Source: Ilyonectria destructans (lineage: Eukaryota > Ascomycota > Sordariomycetes > Hypocreales > Nectriaceae). Taken from it: a stretch of 64,000 bases of DNA. A model generated the notes under the pieces. That model saw nothing but the letters and a program-made list of their open reading frames with translations, was not told the DNA's origin and did not search any database. Location of the stretch: the NCBI GenBank assembly GCA_020740775.1, contig JAHEWK010000028.1, positions 434,001-498,000 on the forward strand. The letters run 5' to 3'. Of this stretch, positions 49,778 to 61,998 are shown in pieces (position 1 is the first letter of the stretch; every line of letters starts with the position of its first letter). Both the position numbers and the translations under genes were made by a program.

Positions 49778-51185
49778 CAGCGGGGTTCCAAAAGTCTTGC
49801 AACAGCCCCACTTACACCACCACCCTCACCGGAACGCATGCAATAAAGATACCAATTAAACAGGCCACAGACTAGCTGTAATAAAAGTAACTATATTTTT
49901 GGATTCCTCAGAGGCGTGGCTTTAATATTTTGTATACCAACCCCTAGCTTTACGGCAAGCTTCCACCCTACGCGGCATAGACTCCAGCAGGCCCCGAATG
50001 AAGTCTTGAGGGATAGCTTCCCACGCTGCTTCCAAGCACACTTTAAATATAGCGATATCGGCTGCGTTTTTCTTCAATTTGGAGACCCAAGGGAACATTC
50101 TATAGAGATCTCTCTTTAGTCTGGCCCAAACGTGCTCGATGGGGTTCAGATCGGGGCTGTGAGGCGGCCAGTCAATAAGAGAGATCCCGTGCTCGAGCAG
50201 AAAGCTCATCGAGACCTTTGATGTGTGAATTCCGGCATTATCCTGCTGAAAATGCCGGGTGCCGTTATAATCAGGAAGAAGCCCAGAAGTCAGAGCTTCA
50301 ATATAGCTCTTTGATGAGTAGCCTCCACGCTTGGAGGCTGTATCCCGAGTCATAATAACCAGCTTGCTTCGGCTCTTCTTGCAAATTGCACCCCACACCA
50401 TTATCGTCACATCACCCTTGCCATGGGCCATTTTGTTGACGAATTTTGGGTCATAGATCTCATGGGTAAACCTCCAGACCCAGGTACCTGGATTGGCGCT
50501 GCCATTTGCAGCAGAGCATTCATCAGAGAAGATAACCTAAGGGGTGTGAGTAACAGGTACAGTAGCGGACGGGGACATCATAAACACTCAGCCATACCTC
50601 ACCCAATTCTTCCTCTCTTTTCGCCCAGTCACGCGTAAATTGAAGCCGCTGAGCTGCATCTTCCTTTCGTAAAAAGATCCTCTTTCTAGCGTGCCATTTG
50701 CGTAAGTTGACCTCATTTAAAGCCCGGCGTACAGTCGTCGCGCTCACCCCAAGACTCAGGTCATCCACCAGATCTTTCCTTGAGACGCCTTCATCCTGTC
50801 GTACAGCGTGAATAATAGCCCTTTTCGCCCGAGGCGTCAGACTTAGGGGACGCCCGGACTGAGGGCTAGGATCGATTGATGCGGTTGTCTCGAGCCGTTG
50901 AAGCAGACGGCTGATTGTGGCTGTCGTGACCCCAAAACGCGTCGCAACCACACTCCTTTTCTCTCCAGCTTGTACGGCCGCAATAATAGCCGCACGAAGC
51001 TCGGGGCTAGTTCGTTGTTTTCCTTGGCGATTTCCGGATATTATGGTCCCAAAGGATCGTAAATTGGACGTCATAATAAAAAGTTGTGAGATGTTGAAGA
51101 TGAAGGAGCAAAAAACGCGGTTCGGATCCTTGACGCTGGTCGCGAAAAAGTCGCGTGGCGTTGCAAGACTTTTGGAACCCCGCTG
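49778..51185 (-). mobile_element. Complete Tc1/mariner element (1408 bp)
   Basis: Perfect 26-base terminal inverted repeats beginning CAGCGGGGTTCCAAAAGTCT at 49778 and ending at 51185, flanked by the TA target duplication (49776-49777 and 51186-51187). It encodes one intact transposase on the minus strand. The identity of the two ends and the unbroken frame suggest a recent arrival. Confidence 0.95.
49922..51074 (-). CDS. Tc1/mariner DD34E transposase
   Basis: Exons 51074-50598 and 50536-49922, with a 61-base GTATGG...CCTTAG intron, give 363 residues without a break. The N-terminus carries two helix-turn-helix units (ELRAAIIAAVQAGEKRSVVA / TRFGVTTATISRLLQRL and VSRKDLVDDLSLGVSATTVR) separated by a GRP motif, the paired-like DNA-binding module of Tc1 transposases. 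Catalytic residues are Asp about 164 (VIFSDE), Asp about 258 (FQQDNAGIH) and Glu about 293 (DLNPIEHVW), with exactly 34 residues between the last two (DD34E). The enzyme would bind the terminal repeats and cut and paste at TA sites. Everything needed for activity appears present. Confidence 0.93.
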
Positions 51186-51187
51186 TA

Positions 51188-53160
51188 GTGCATGGGAGAC
51201 GCCCCTGCTATTTTAGCGTATTTGGCTCGGGGGTCTCCGCACGCCAGCAGGTCACTGTGATGTTCTGAGGACATACAGTAGAGCGCGTTGGCTTGTTGGA
51301 CCGGGGCATTGACGCGGTGAGTATTTGTGGACAGACCGATCTTCTTTGGAGAGAATCGCAGGGATAACGAACCATGGGTATGAAAGCGCCAACACCTCTA
51401 TTGACATAAGCGGGATCGGTCAGGGTGGGAAACAGGGACTGATGGGCTAGCGGAGGGAGGTGCCATGCAAGATCCTCACGGGAATGTCCCTGTCTGCACA
51501 GTGCTATGTTTTGGGTGGTGATACAACATGCATAGCGTTACGGTGAGAAACTGGGGTTGAACGACCTGTTATCGACTTGGTGAAACGGCGTAACTCACAT
51601 CCGAGCGCGCCACGGAAACCACCTGGAGATAACGCCGGCTCGATGTTGGGGGCCAACACACACCCTTCAGAGTGGTCCTGACGTATTTGTCGTATGTTGG
51701 TAGGAGGCTGTCCTTATGATAAGTTAGCCCAACCCAATCCTTCGAGGAAAGAGGCAACCTCCCTAGCTGGTTTGGGTGCCGAGTGGCGTTAGGGTGACAA
51801 GGAGGAGTGTCGCAAGACGGCTTACCTAGGTGGAGTGTGTTTAGCAGACGGCCCTTCCTTTGCGTTCGGGTGGCGGCTACCGATGAAGAGATTGAGACTG
51901 TCAGTGTGTGAGCCAAACAACTACGAGACATTCCTGCCAACTGAATGATCTTTGATATTCCGGGATTGAAGAGCTACCCGTTGGGCCCGCTCTGAAAGTG
52001 ATACATGGTACCATTGTGCTGGTAGTCGATGTCGATAGTTGTGCACAAGGTTTAGTGCTACCGATGGTGGTTGGGTGCAGCAGTCCTCAAAAACAGGATG
52101 TGGGTGATGAAATGTTCTCCTGTTCCAGCACCCAGGAATCGCTGTAGCCGTGCTTATTTTTTGCCCTAGCAAGGGGATGCAACCGCTTTCGTCCATTCTT
52201 GCTGGGCAAGCAAAGTGTCTGCTAGTCTGCTGTCCCTCAACCGAACGGATCTTGCGACGAAAACACCTCCCTACCCTTTCAACGGTCCTCTTGGACGAGA
52301 ACAATGGCCCCCGCTCCTTGGGCTTACACGTCGTGTCTATATGCACTGTGTATATGGATGTCTGGCTTTGCACGCCCCCGCTCTCTAATAAACGAATTCA
52401 CTGAGAATTCTCAATCCTATGCCCTGAATTTGAGGTAGACTCCCTGCTAGTGGTTGGGTGCTGTATTGACCCATCAAGCCACGCTTGGATTTGCGGAAAA
52501 CATGCCCCTTAATTACACCGTGGTTTTTCTTGAGGAGCATCCTAGTCAAGGAGAGTGTACCGGTGGGCTTAGATGAAAGACGGGTCCAGATGCTGGGCCC
52601 TGGTTTTGCTCGCTATGAAGCCTACATGACAGAACCAACGTATTACCCTTGCGGCAGGGATCATGGGTATTTAGCACAGAGAAGACTGCAATGAAGATTA
52701 CTGGGATCAGACACGTAAATGACGCTAAAGCCAGGTGGAGCGGGCATGGGCTGCTAAACCAAGCCCGAGGAAACTAGAATCAGTTATATACGGAGTAACT
52801 ATTCAAAGGTATTTATATAGAAACCCTGTATAACGCAGAGGCAATGCCGTGAAAATAGTGCATAGGGCGGAAATCGTCGAGATCTAGCCTCTAGGACCCG
52901 AGAATCAAGCCATCCAGCATCTCGGGGATTTTCACAACCAGCTCCTTTTCTGCTGACTGATGCACGTCAAGGATTTGGAGGTATTTTGGTTTCAGGGCAA
53001 CATAGCAAAGGACACCGTTAGTATAGATGTAGCTTTGAACCATAGCCACGGTAGCGACCAAATAGGACTCTCCACATCGAACCGCACTCCACTTCTCGAC
53101 AAGCCTCCGCAGGCCCCTCGCGTGAGCATCTGGTGCCTTCGCCTCAACGGCTTCAGGTAA
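51188..53160. other. 2 kb without a recognisable gene
   Basis: Frames at 51569-51940 and 51921-52404 on either strand have no motif. No repeat is recognised. Confidence 0.35.
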
Positions 53161-53163
53161 GAA

Positions 53164-53453
53164 CTTGAACCTCTAAAAATGCCATTAGCAAAGGCTTCAG
53201 CAGACAAGGGGAAGTTTGGCCCCGCTCACCTGGAGAGCTGTGCGACAGATGCTTTCGTCGCGCAGGATATAGCTGAGGTCGCGGCAAGTCTGTCCAAGGT
53301 CGAAGAGCTCATTAATGTGAAGAAGCTCGCAAAGGAGAGAAATGATCTCGATGGGGAGCTTGAGGATACTCGCGGGTACTGACTAGACGGCCGTGATGTA
53401 GAGCATTGAATGAAGCTAAGATTATCAGTTCAGAGGAGTCTCAGCATCACCAG
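53164..53453 (+). repeat. Dispersed repeat, long copy with a small ORF
   Basis: Matches 48085-48211 at both ends but contains about 156 additional bases (53183-53338). Those bases form most of a small frame from ATG 53179 to 53382 (67 codons, ending KLAKERNDLDGELEDTRGY), which looks coiled-coil-like. Whether it is expressed is unknown. Confidence 0.6.
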
Positions 53454-53460
53454 GGCGACT

Positions 53461-54128
53461 AAATATGCGGTGCCGGGCAAGATAAAAGCCACTCAATGTT
53501 AGGCGCCACCCCATTGCTATGGTAGCGGTGCGGCCACATGTGCAAATGCTCAGTGACTCCTCTTATAGGCGAAGAGTCCCCGCTAGACAATGCAGAGCCT
53601 CATGGGCCTGGCCCTTGTCAAGGAGTGAGTAGCACCACGTAATGTTCTTGCTTTGGGTGCCACGGCTCTTAATTTTCTCCTCTTCCAAGGTGCCTCTCCC
53701 CACTGCTTCGACACTCATCCCAGTCACAGCCGCCCGTCTGACCCTACTTTCCATCCATTGATCAACTCTTCTTTTCTACGGGCCAATGTGGCTTTAGCAT
53801 CCCTACAATAGCAGCCTTGGTGTGCAGAGTAGGCTTTGGGACCATTTAGCGTCCATTACGTTGGACGGCTTGCCAGGCTCAGAAGAAGTAGCCCCGTTCG
53901 ACGATCTGTTGCTGGGGAATATAAGGATGCGTGTCCCTGAACATAAGGACTCATGATCAGCCAGCGCGAGATCCACCGCTAAGTTCATTTGTGATCTCCA
54001 ACCGTATCTGTGGATACGTCCATTAACGACGCTTCTTCAATAAAAGGAATCTGCCTAGACTGCAAATCCCTTCTCTGACAAGCACTCCATGCACTTGGGC
54101 ACATGCCTCCACAGGCTCAAATGAACTA
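53461..54128. other. Spacer before the core region
   Basis: Short frames only. This is the boundary between repeat-rich DNA and the BLM10 gene. Confidence 0.35.
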
Positions 54129-57100
54129 TCATGCGAAGTAGCTCTTCCACAATACGCCCTCCAGATCTTCCAACTGTTCCGATGTAAAGTACTACCCAGC
54201 GTTAGCAATGTAGTGAACCACAGTGCACAGAATCTTGGGGAACGTACCTTTTGATCCACAGTCCAGCTGTCCTGCCTTGTCTTCTTGAACTCGCTCAGAA
54301 TCGTCTTCGTCGCCTTGCCCACCACGCCAGGGTCACCAGCAGCTCTCCTCGCCAGGTTTGCCAACACCTCGGGCATCCACTCCGGTGGCGGGGTTGCATA
54401 GGGGAAAGCTTCGATCATGGCACCCAATCCTAGGACTGCTGCATGCCTCCTTGTAATTTGCTTGTGCACATCCACCGGCGTCTCTGTACCAGGGACCTGG
54501 CGTCCACGCTTGGGCATTGGGTTGTGCCGCAGCTCATCCTCGAAGCGAGTCTTGAGGTGTGCAATCATCGGGTCACGAATACGTCGAGGCGAGCACCGGA
54601 TCATGCCCGCTAGCGTAGTGGAGGCGCAGGAGCGCACCTCCAGCTGCGAGTCGCCCAACATGTCCGACACGGCGTTGAAAAGGAGGTCTCGCTGGGCACT
54701 CCGGGTCAAGAAAATCCGCCTAAAGTAGATCACCTGCATGTTGACCAGCGCCCGCAAGCGTTGATGCCAGCTGGCAGCCGTCTTGCCGATCCGGACCAGC
54801 GCCTCGATGAACTGAGCATCCTCCCCATCTCGGAACGGAATGTTGGGAAGATGGCGGTACACGTGGTACGCAAGTATCATCAGCTCGGGGTCCTCTTTGA
54901 CATCCATCATGTGCAGAAGCTCTTCCATGAACGGCGTTGGGAAGAAGGGCACGAGTTGGATGCACTCATGTGATGAAAGGGTGCTGTCAAGCCACCTTAA
55001 CACCGTCTTGGAGCCTAATGTATACGAACTGGGTGTCTGCTGGCCAGGCGTTCGCTCATGGCGCCACTTTTCCAAGCGACCAAACACTTCCTTGATGGTA
55101 GAGGAGAACTCCTCGGTAGGGCGGTAAGGCCGAATACCAATAGATGAGTCTGCCTGGTTGTCGTCCAAAAGCTTGCTCACACTCTCGAATGACTCATGGT
55201 ACCGAGTCTTGTAGATCACTGACAAGACACGGCCAATCGCCTCGCGCACTGCTTTGTATGGGTGATCGATATGCGCCAAGAAGTCGTCGAGAATCGGTGT
55301 CTCGTGCTGAAAGTGCCAGCCACCGTCGGCAACGATGAATTCGAGCAACTGGACCTTCGATGACTCCTTGAAGGCGGCGTTGGACGTCATGTCCAGGCGG
55401 AACGATCGCAAAACATCCACGATTTCGTGTGACCGGCGAGGATCCTTCGAGTCCAAGATCAAATGGAGACATGTCAACCAATACTGCAAGTTCTCAGGAG
55501 TCAAGTCATCCGCGAAGATCTTGAGCAAGAATGGGGCGGCAAATTCCCAAACTCGGTTGCGGATCTCTGGGGGATCATCACTGGAGCCTGCAAGCAAGGC
55601 ACCTAGAATCTCTGACGTGGCTCGGTGCTGGTGCTTGTCGTTACCATCACCATACACCTCCGTGGCCAGCTCCTTGATATCATCCATAGTCACTGCAGTC
55701 TTGCCATAGTGCATCAAGTCAAAGACGTGTATTAGTAAGTAAACGTTGTTTATGCGAAATCTGTCGGTCGAGGAATCTCGCGGCTCCTGCTTGAGGTAGT
55801 CAAAGCAATTGGAGAACCATTCACGAGTCACAGTCTCACCAATCTGCTCCCTGACGGCACTCTCAACCTCATCATAGGCATCAAATGGGAGAGGCTTAGC
55901 ACGGAACGCCGTGAACTTCTTTCCCCAGACTAACCAGCCAGGGTGATCTGAGTCAACCATGCATTCCGCGTTGTCGGGTTGCTTGAAGGATTCAAGGAAG
56001 CATTGAGTAAATGCAGCATCGCCCTTCTCCACAGGGATCACCACTCTGTTTCTGTCGCCGACTTCCTTTTCAAGAAGATAGTTGCGGTACTCGTGGCCAT
56101 AGACCGCACGCATGTCGATTGTAGTGAAAACCGAAGTAAATGCATTGAGGTAATAACATCTCAGGCTAGGGTGAGGGTCATTTGTGCCGTGGGCAACAAG
56201 GTCAACGAACTCGGCGGGGGCTACACCAACAAATCGCAGACACAAATTTGTGGCGAAGATGGCACAGCGTGTAGCAATCTTCCAGTGTGCACCCTTGGCT
56301 AATCGTGTAAGCTCTAGGCCGAGGTTGGCCTTGGAATCCTCCACTCTAGTTCGGCGCTGAAGGATAAACTGATGGCGAGAATTGATTGCGGTAGAGACTT
56401 CCTCTGCTGGCTTGATCGTGCTCACGACAGTACTGTCCACAATGATCGTCTGCTCAAAGGGCTTCCCGAAATCATTCAGCGAGTATAGCACAGACGAGCC
56501 CAGATTTTGGATGGACGGCTTATCGATACCAGCTGTCTTGATGTAGAGTCGCATGGCCTCGGGGGCGAAGCGCCAGTCCTTCAGCAATGTCTTGATCAGA
56601 GACGTGAACAGCAAGGCATACATGCCTCCCTTAATCCGATCATGGTCATTGGTCTCAATGGCGTGTCTCCACCTTGCGAGGAGAACTGGAATCACCAAGG
56701 GTTTGCCTCCAATAAGTGCCTTCAGTGAGGAGTCCTGGGCGCTCTGTGCCACTCGCCGAACATCAGCGTACAGCGACAGGCAGGACTCAGCGAGGTCGAG
56801 CAAAAGTTGTTTGTCCAACTCGCTCTTCTGCCTTGCAGACGCATTGTGTTTGCGGCGCAGGAGCTGGTATGCTTCGGCTCTCTTGATAAGCAAAGGGCGA
56901 GGGTACACCTTTCTTAGACCCTTGATCTTAAAAGCGGAGAGGTCTGCCTTATATAGTTTTAAATGCCTTTCAAGGGGGTGGGCTGAACGTTCAATACCGA
57001 CATCGGTGATCCAAGTACGGTAAGCCGCATACAATGCAGTGAAGCAATCCACATCATCTTCCTGGTTCGCATTGAGGAAGGAGTGTGTCTTTGTGAGGAG

Positions 57101-60100
57101 ATGACCCAAATCATCCCGTAGATCATGGATCTTGCCGTAGGCGGGATCACTGGATTTGAGGAGATATCCCGCCTTGCAGCGAAACTGGGGTTGGAGCTCC
57201 TCGTCCTCAGCGACCTCGGCAAGGGGGTTCTCTTCCTCATCGATCATCATCTCGTCATCGTCACCGACATCATGCTCCTCGGCTGTGACACCGTTGGTGG
57301 CCCCTGCGGCGCGCTCTGGGTCAAACATGGTGGCCATTCCAGACGTGACCAAGCGGATCTGCTGCAGAAGCCTGGAGACCTCGTCGGACCAGACCTTATT
57401 CTTCCCCTCCCTGCTCACTGGCGGATTGTCGCTCATCAAAAGTTCCAGCTTCTCCTTTGCCGAGCTGGTTTGCGATGCGAAGAGCTCAACAGCAAAGTCA
57501 ATCTCAGCAGGGGAGGGTCGATGCCACCGGATGGTGAGATCGGATGGTGCTGTAGTCTTGCCCCAATCATCAACATCGATACCACGCTTGACAACGCCGG
57601 GCTCGTACAGCCCGTGGTCGATGGGGTATGTATGAGTCAAGTTCAGGAGAAGATGATGGATGAAGCTAGAGATAAGAGTGGTGGGCAGGCCACAGCACTT
57701 CTCTTGCATGTACCGTGCGATTCCCAGTAGCTCTTCCTTGTACTTCAGCACCTCGCTGCCAACGTAGACAACTGCCATTGCTAGCAAGCTGACATACCAC
57801 ACAAGGGCACGGTCTCGGGGCAGGTAATCTGTCCCACTGCTTCGATCAGAAGCGGCGTTGTTGAAGTCAATTTCGTTTCGAATGTTGACAACTAGCATAG
57901 GGATGAAAACCTTCAAGGTCTTCTCGGGGTTGACTTTGCACAGAGCGTTCAGAATCCAGGCCATCGCATCCCGAGCCTGGTGGACGACATGGCTCGAAAC
58001 AAAAGACGCAACCTTCTCTAGGGCCATTTCAAAGAGCTCTGGCGACAAGGACGCGAACAACGGCGACAATGCCGCAGGCAGGGCATTGATGACACTATCT
58101 TCGGGAGTACCTCCTCGAACCTGATTAGTGTCCGGCAGGTTTTCCAAGAGGGTGAACACCTTACCCAGGAGGGTTAAGATGAACTCTCCAAACCCGGTTG
58201 TCGAGGATCTCAAAATGTTGGCCTCATCCTCGTCACTCAGCTCGTTTTTGTAGTCGATCTTGACGTTCTGACCATCCCGCTCCATGCGGTCCATTTCACC
58301 CTGAACCCACTGCATGGCTAGCGTTGTGTCGTGGATATGGCTACCTTCCTTGCTCAACGTCACCATAGGAATGCTGAAGGCGACACTCTGGATAAAGTTG
58401 AGAGTGTACTGTGTCTTGTTAAGATCATTGGCATCGATACCCGGCAGGGCAAGAGCTAAGAGAGCCGTGATGTGACAGCGGTATCCCTTGAGCTTGGACA
58501 TGGCGTTGGCAATCATCTGAAGTCCATTCAGACTAGAGGTAGTTCTGTGGACTTCGACCAAGCCCTGAAGACTTGGGTAAAAGCGCTGCAAAGCGCCGGG
58601 CAGAACCAAATCGGGCTCGAGATAGGCAAGTCCCTGCAGTACGCTATAGTAGTAATACGATACCCTAGTGCTCTTTGAGAACAAGCCCATAAAGGCGACT
58701 TCCTTCAACGACGACACAAATCGCTTCTTGAGTTCGTCGTTGATCCTCCGCTCCTGGGGGATGTCGAGCTCACCACTCTGCTCGCGGTTCCATCGCGAGA
58801 CGAATGCCTCGGTTAGGTACAGCGTAAGCTGTCCCAGCATAGTGGTCCACGCGCCTTGGTTGGAGGGGTGGAAGAAGGTGTCAATAGATTCCATGAATCC
58901 TTCCAGGCTGGACATAATGGAGTCTTCCTCGCTCAATGTGGCGGGGGAGAGGGAGCTTACGATCAAACGAGCAACCATATACGCCACAGGGTATTTCTTC
59001 TCATCTTTCTCCAGGTAGGCACCGGCCCCTGAAAGATACCCGAGGGGGGTGTAGGGGGAATTCGCTTGACCAACGGGAATCTGGGTCAATCGCAGAATGG
59101 CCGTGAAGATCAGATCGGACTGGTCCTTGGTAAAAATTCCGTGGGCGGCAAACGGAACGTAAGAACAATGCATGTGGTCTCTGGCCATCCGGGAAAAGAG
59201 GTCGATAAAAAAGACATCGAATGCTTTAGAGCGGTTGATAATCGACCAAAGGTGGAAGAGGGCAGGGAAGAAATCGCTTGGCTGTGACTGGTGCTCATGC
59301 ACGGGTGCTGGATGGCTGGGCAGCAACGAATTGAAAATACCCACAACGATGAAGGCATTTGGCAACTCATTCACGCTGAAGAAGGGCAAGAACTCTTCCA
59401 GCATCGCCCGACGATCGGCGGGATCAAAATATATATGGGCGTGGGTGCACAGCTTTAGGAGCTGCTTCGTCGATCGTCTTCGGTTGCTCTGGTGGGCGGG
59501 GACCTCAGAAGGCAGGACCCAGGCCTTGATTTCGTTCCAGAGCGGGCGCCAGTCGAGCGTGAGGTCCTCGCCGGGCTTGAGGTAGTGGTTTTTCCTGCAA
59601 ATGTTAGTCAATGTCAAGTGGTATGATGTGAGAAAGGCCAGCGGGCGCACCTCGTCAGGGTCAACACCATACGCAAGAATCGGTCTGCAGCGGTGGCATC
59701 CAGGCCTGGGGCGAGGGCGAGGGAGTAGTAAAGCTTAGCGAGCTTCGCCCTAAGCTCCCTCGTCATTTCAAACTTGAGATTGAGCCATCCTTGCAGCTCT
59801 CGAGTCCAATGAAGGGCGCCGGGAGAGAAGTCTTCGGCCTTGATGGCGATGTAGAGCTGCTTCAGAATCCCCTGCAGGGCAGCATCACGCTGAGCTTCCT
59901 CTTCGACCTGGAAAGGGAGCTGCTGGAAATAGGCGAAGGTGCGGGGTCGGTAGCGTTTCTTATCGTCTTCGTCGGACTTGGAGCAGGGGATGCCGGGGGA
60001 GGTGGCTCGGGAGATGGGGTCGTCTAGTATGAAGTTGGGGAGCGGGTTGGATGCCGACGCCGCGAGCGGAGCGACGTGCGAACCCGAGGAGCGAGGGCCA

Positions 60101-60114
60101 ATGTTCTCGTCCAT
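54129..60114 (-). CDS. BLM10: Proteasome activator BLM10/PA200
   Basis: Three exons on the minus strand: 60114-59651 (ATG, MDENIGPRSS), 59594-54248 and 54191-54129, in frame for 1957 residues, close to the usual size of the family. The protein is an all-helical HEAT-like solenoid. Recognisable parts include FAYFQQLPFQVEEEAQRDAA near the N-terminus, the acidic insert around 57200-57300 (EEHDVGDDDEMMIDEEENP), and the C-terminal TILSEFKKTRQDSWTVDQK. The short last exon (EDLEGVLWKSYFA) gives the family's C-terminal tail that docks between alpha subunits of the 20S proteasome. Blm10 caps the 20S core, opens its gate for peptides and unfolded proteins, and helps assembly and DNA-repair-linked histone turnover. 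If the last intron (54192-54247) is missed, the tail is lost. No damage is visible. Confidence 0.93.
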
Positions 60115-61998
60115 TCGAGCGGTATTCGAGGAGTAGAGGGAGTGTTGTCGTCGCAAGTCCCGTCCGGCTGGGGATCAGCGGACTGCCGAAACTTTGCTGG
60201 GCCTGGCGGGAAATGAGCGAGAGCGGCTGCTCTGCTCAGCTCTCGGGGTCAGCTCAGCTCAGCAGAGCTTGAGGCGGGAGGGGGGAAATTATGTCACAGG
60301 GCGAGACACGCTGGGTTCCCATGAGGATACGATAGCGGATGATGTTGCGCGACGGAATCCGGTGGTAATGACGATGCTGAGAGGGTTGGGAGGTGGAGGT
60401 AGGTGGGGTGTTGGAGGAGAGAGGGAAGAGTGGAGGATGAGCGGGTGATGAGGCGGAACAGAATGGAGGCGACGTCGCGCAAGTGTAGGTGATGATGCCA
60501 GCAACAGCAGCCTGGATTTCTGGGGGGGGGGGGGGGAGTCCCCAAGCGGGCCAGGAACGCCCCCAAAAGCCCCAACGACGTGTGGACGCAGCGCTGCAGT
60601 AGCCCGGCCCTTGGCAACCTAGGTGCCCCCGAGGCCACTGGCTGCGGAGCTTGTGCTCGCTGTGGGCGCCGGACTTTAGTGGGCTAGTGGCGGGACCCAG
60701 CCTGTGTTTCCGGGGGACTATCAGAAGCTCAGGTGGGGTGTTATGTACTTGGATACACGATTTATGCCGAGAGTCACGCGCAGGCCCAGGTACATAGTAC
60801 TTCTGCCCATGGCTCGATGACGGGAGCCAACAACTCCCTTCGCCTATGCCAACTCCATACCGGGGAGCAACTCCACTCATCCAGCATGGCTCGTAATGAA
60901 TTTGCCCGTAAATGGAAACTCTCATTGATCACCCGTTCTTCCATCCTTTCTGTCCATCGAACAAAGGGACTCAATTCTGCCACCGTTGCCAAGAAAACAC
61001 TGCGGAATCCTTCCATATCAAACTCCGTCATCTGCCAGATCAGCGTGACCAAGTTGATACAAGTGTTGCAGCTCTTGCAGCTCTTGCTTCTCGATCCTTC
61101 TCTCGCCCTGTTCGACACCCAATAGTGATCCAGAGGATCTGCCACACGGTCGGGATACCCAAGGATCCATTAGCAAACACGGCTTGGGGCTGTCGCCAGC
61201 AACTCCGCCATCATCCAATGAGACGGGTAACCGGCGGCGTTTTGCTTCTGCATGCCTACGCAGCTTGGCTGCGGATGTTATCATGCGAAGGAATGACTTT
61301 CTATGCAGCCCAATCGCTTCTCAATCTTGTTTCTTTTGGCGGGCCTTCCCAAACGGAGGGGAAGATGATAGGCATCAAAGTGCTGCGTGTTTGTCCTTTC
61401 TGGGACAGCTGACCATTCCCACAATCAATTTCATCAACACGCAATCCTGTGACTGCCTATCCAGTGTGCTTCGTGCTTCATACTTCGTACTTTGTACACA
61501 ACCAGACGCATTCGCCATCAGTTTGTTGCCGTCTGCGCGTCTCCGTCACTGCCTGCAGCTTACCGCAGCCGAGTCGGGCAAATGCCGTGACCAACGAAAA
61601 TCAGCCGGTCCTTCATTTCGGGGCTATCGCACAGGGTTGTTGAGTCTAACTGCGCTTACATATCCGCCGTTCGTGCTTCTTAGACCAGCGTTGGAAGCAG
61701 ACCATACTCTCCCGGCCCATGTCGGCCGTCTATGACGTCCTGTGCTGTCACCTCACTCCGCCAAGCTTTGCCTTCGGATCCGGTCTCCACCTGTGGCCGC
61801 ACTCTCGGGAAAGCCGTGAGCCCCACCATAGCCATCCCCTCCGCCTCCGACCCGGAGTCCCATCTCCTCCGACCTTGGCAGCATATTCGTAAGTAGCAGC
61901 GGGTTCACGATCAAGTCACGAAAGTCTGAAAAGCCAGCTGATGGGGGGCTCTTTGAAGCCCGAGTGAATTATTGGTACAGCCACCTCTGCTAGGTGTC
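60115..61998. other. Intergenic region with a 15-base G run
   Basis: Holds the BLM10 upstream region and the 3' flank of the next gene. A run of 15 G is at 60522-60536. Open frames on both strands (60254-60925, 60733-61125, 60912-61735) overlap one another and have no motif. Confidence 0.4.
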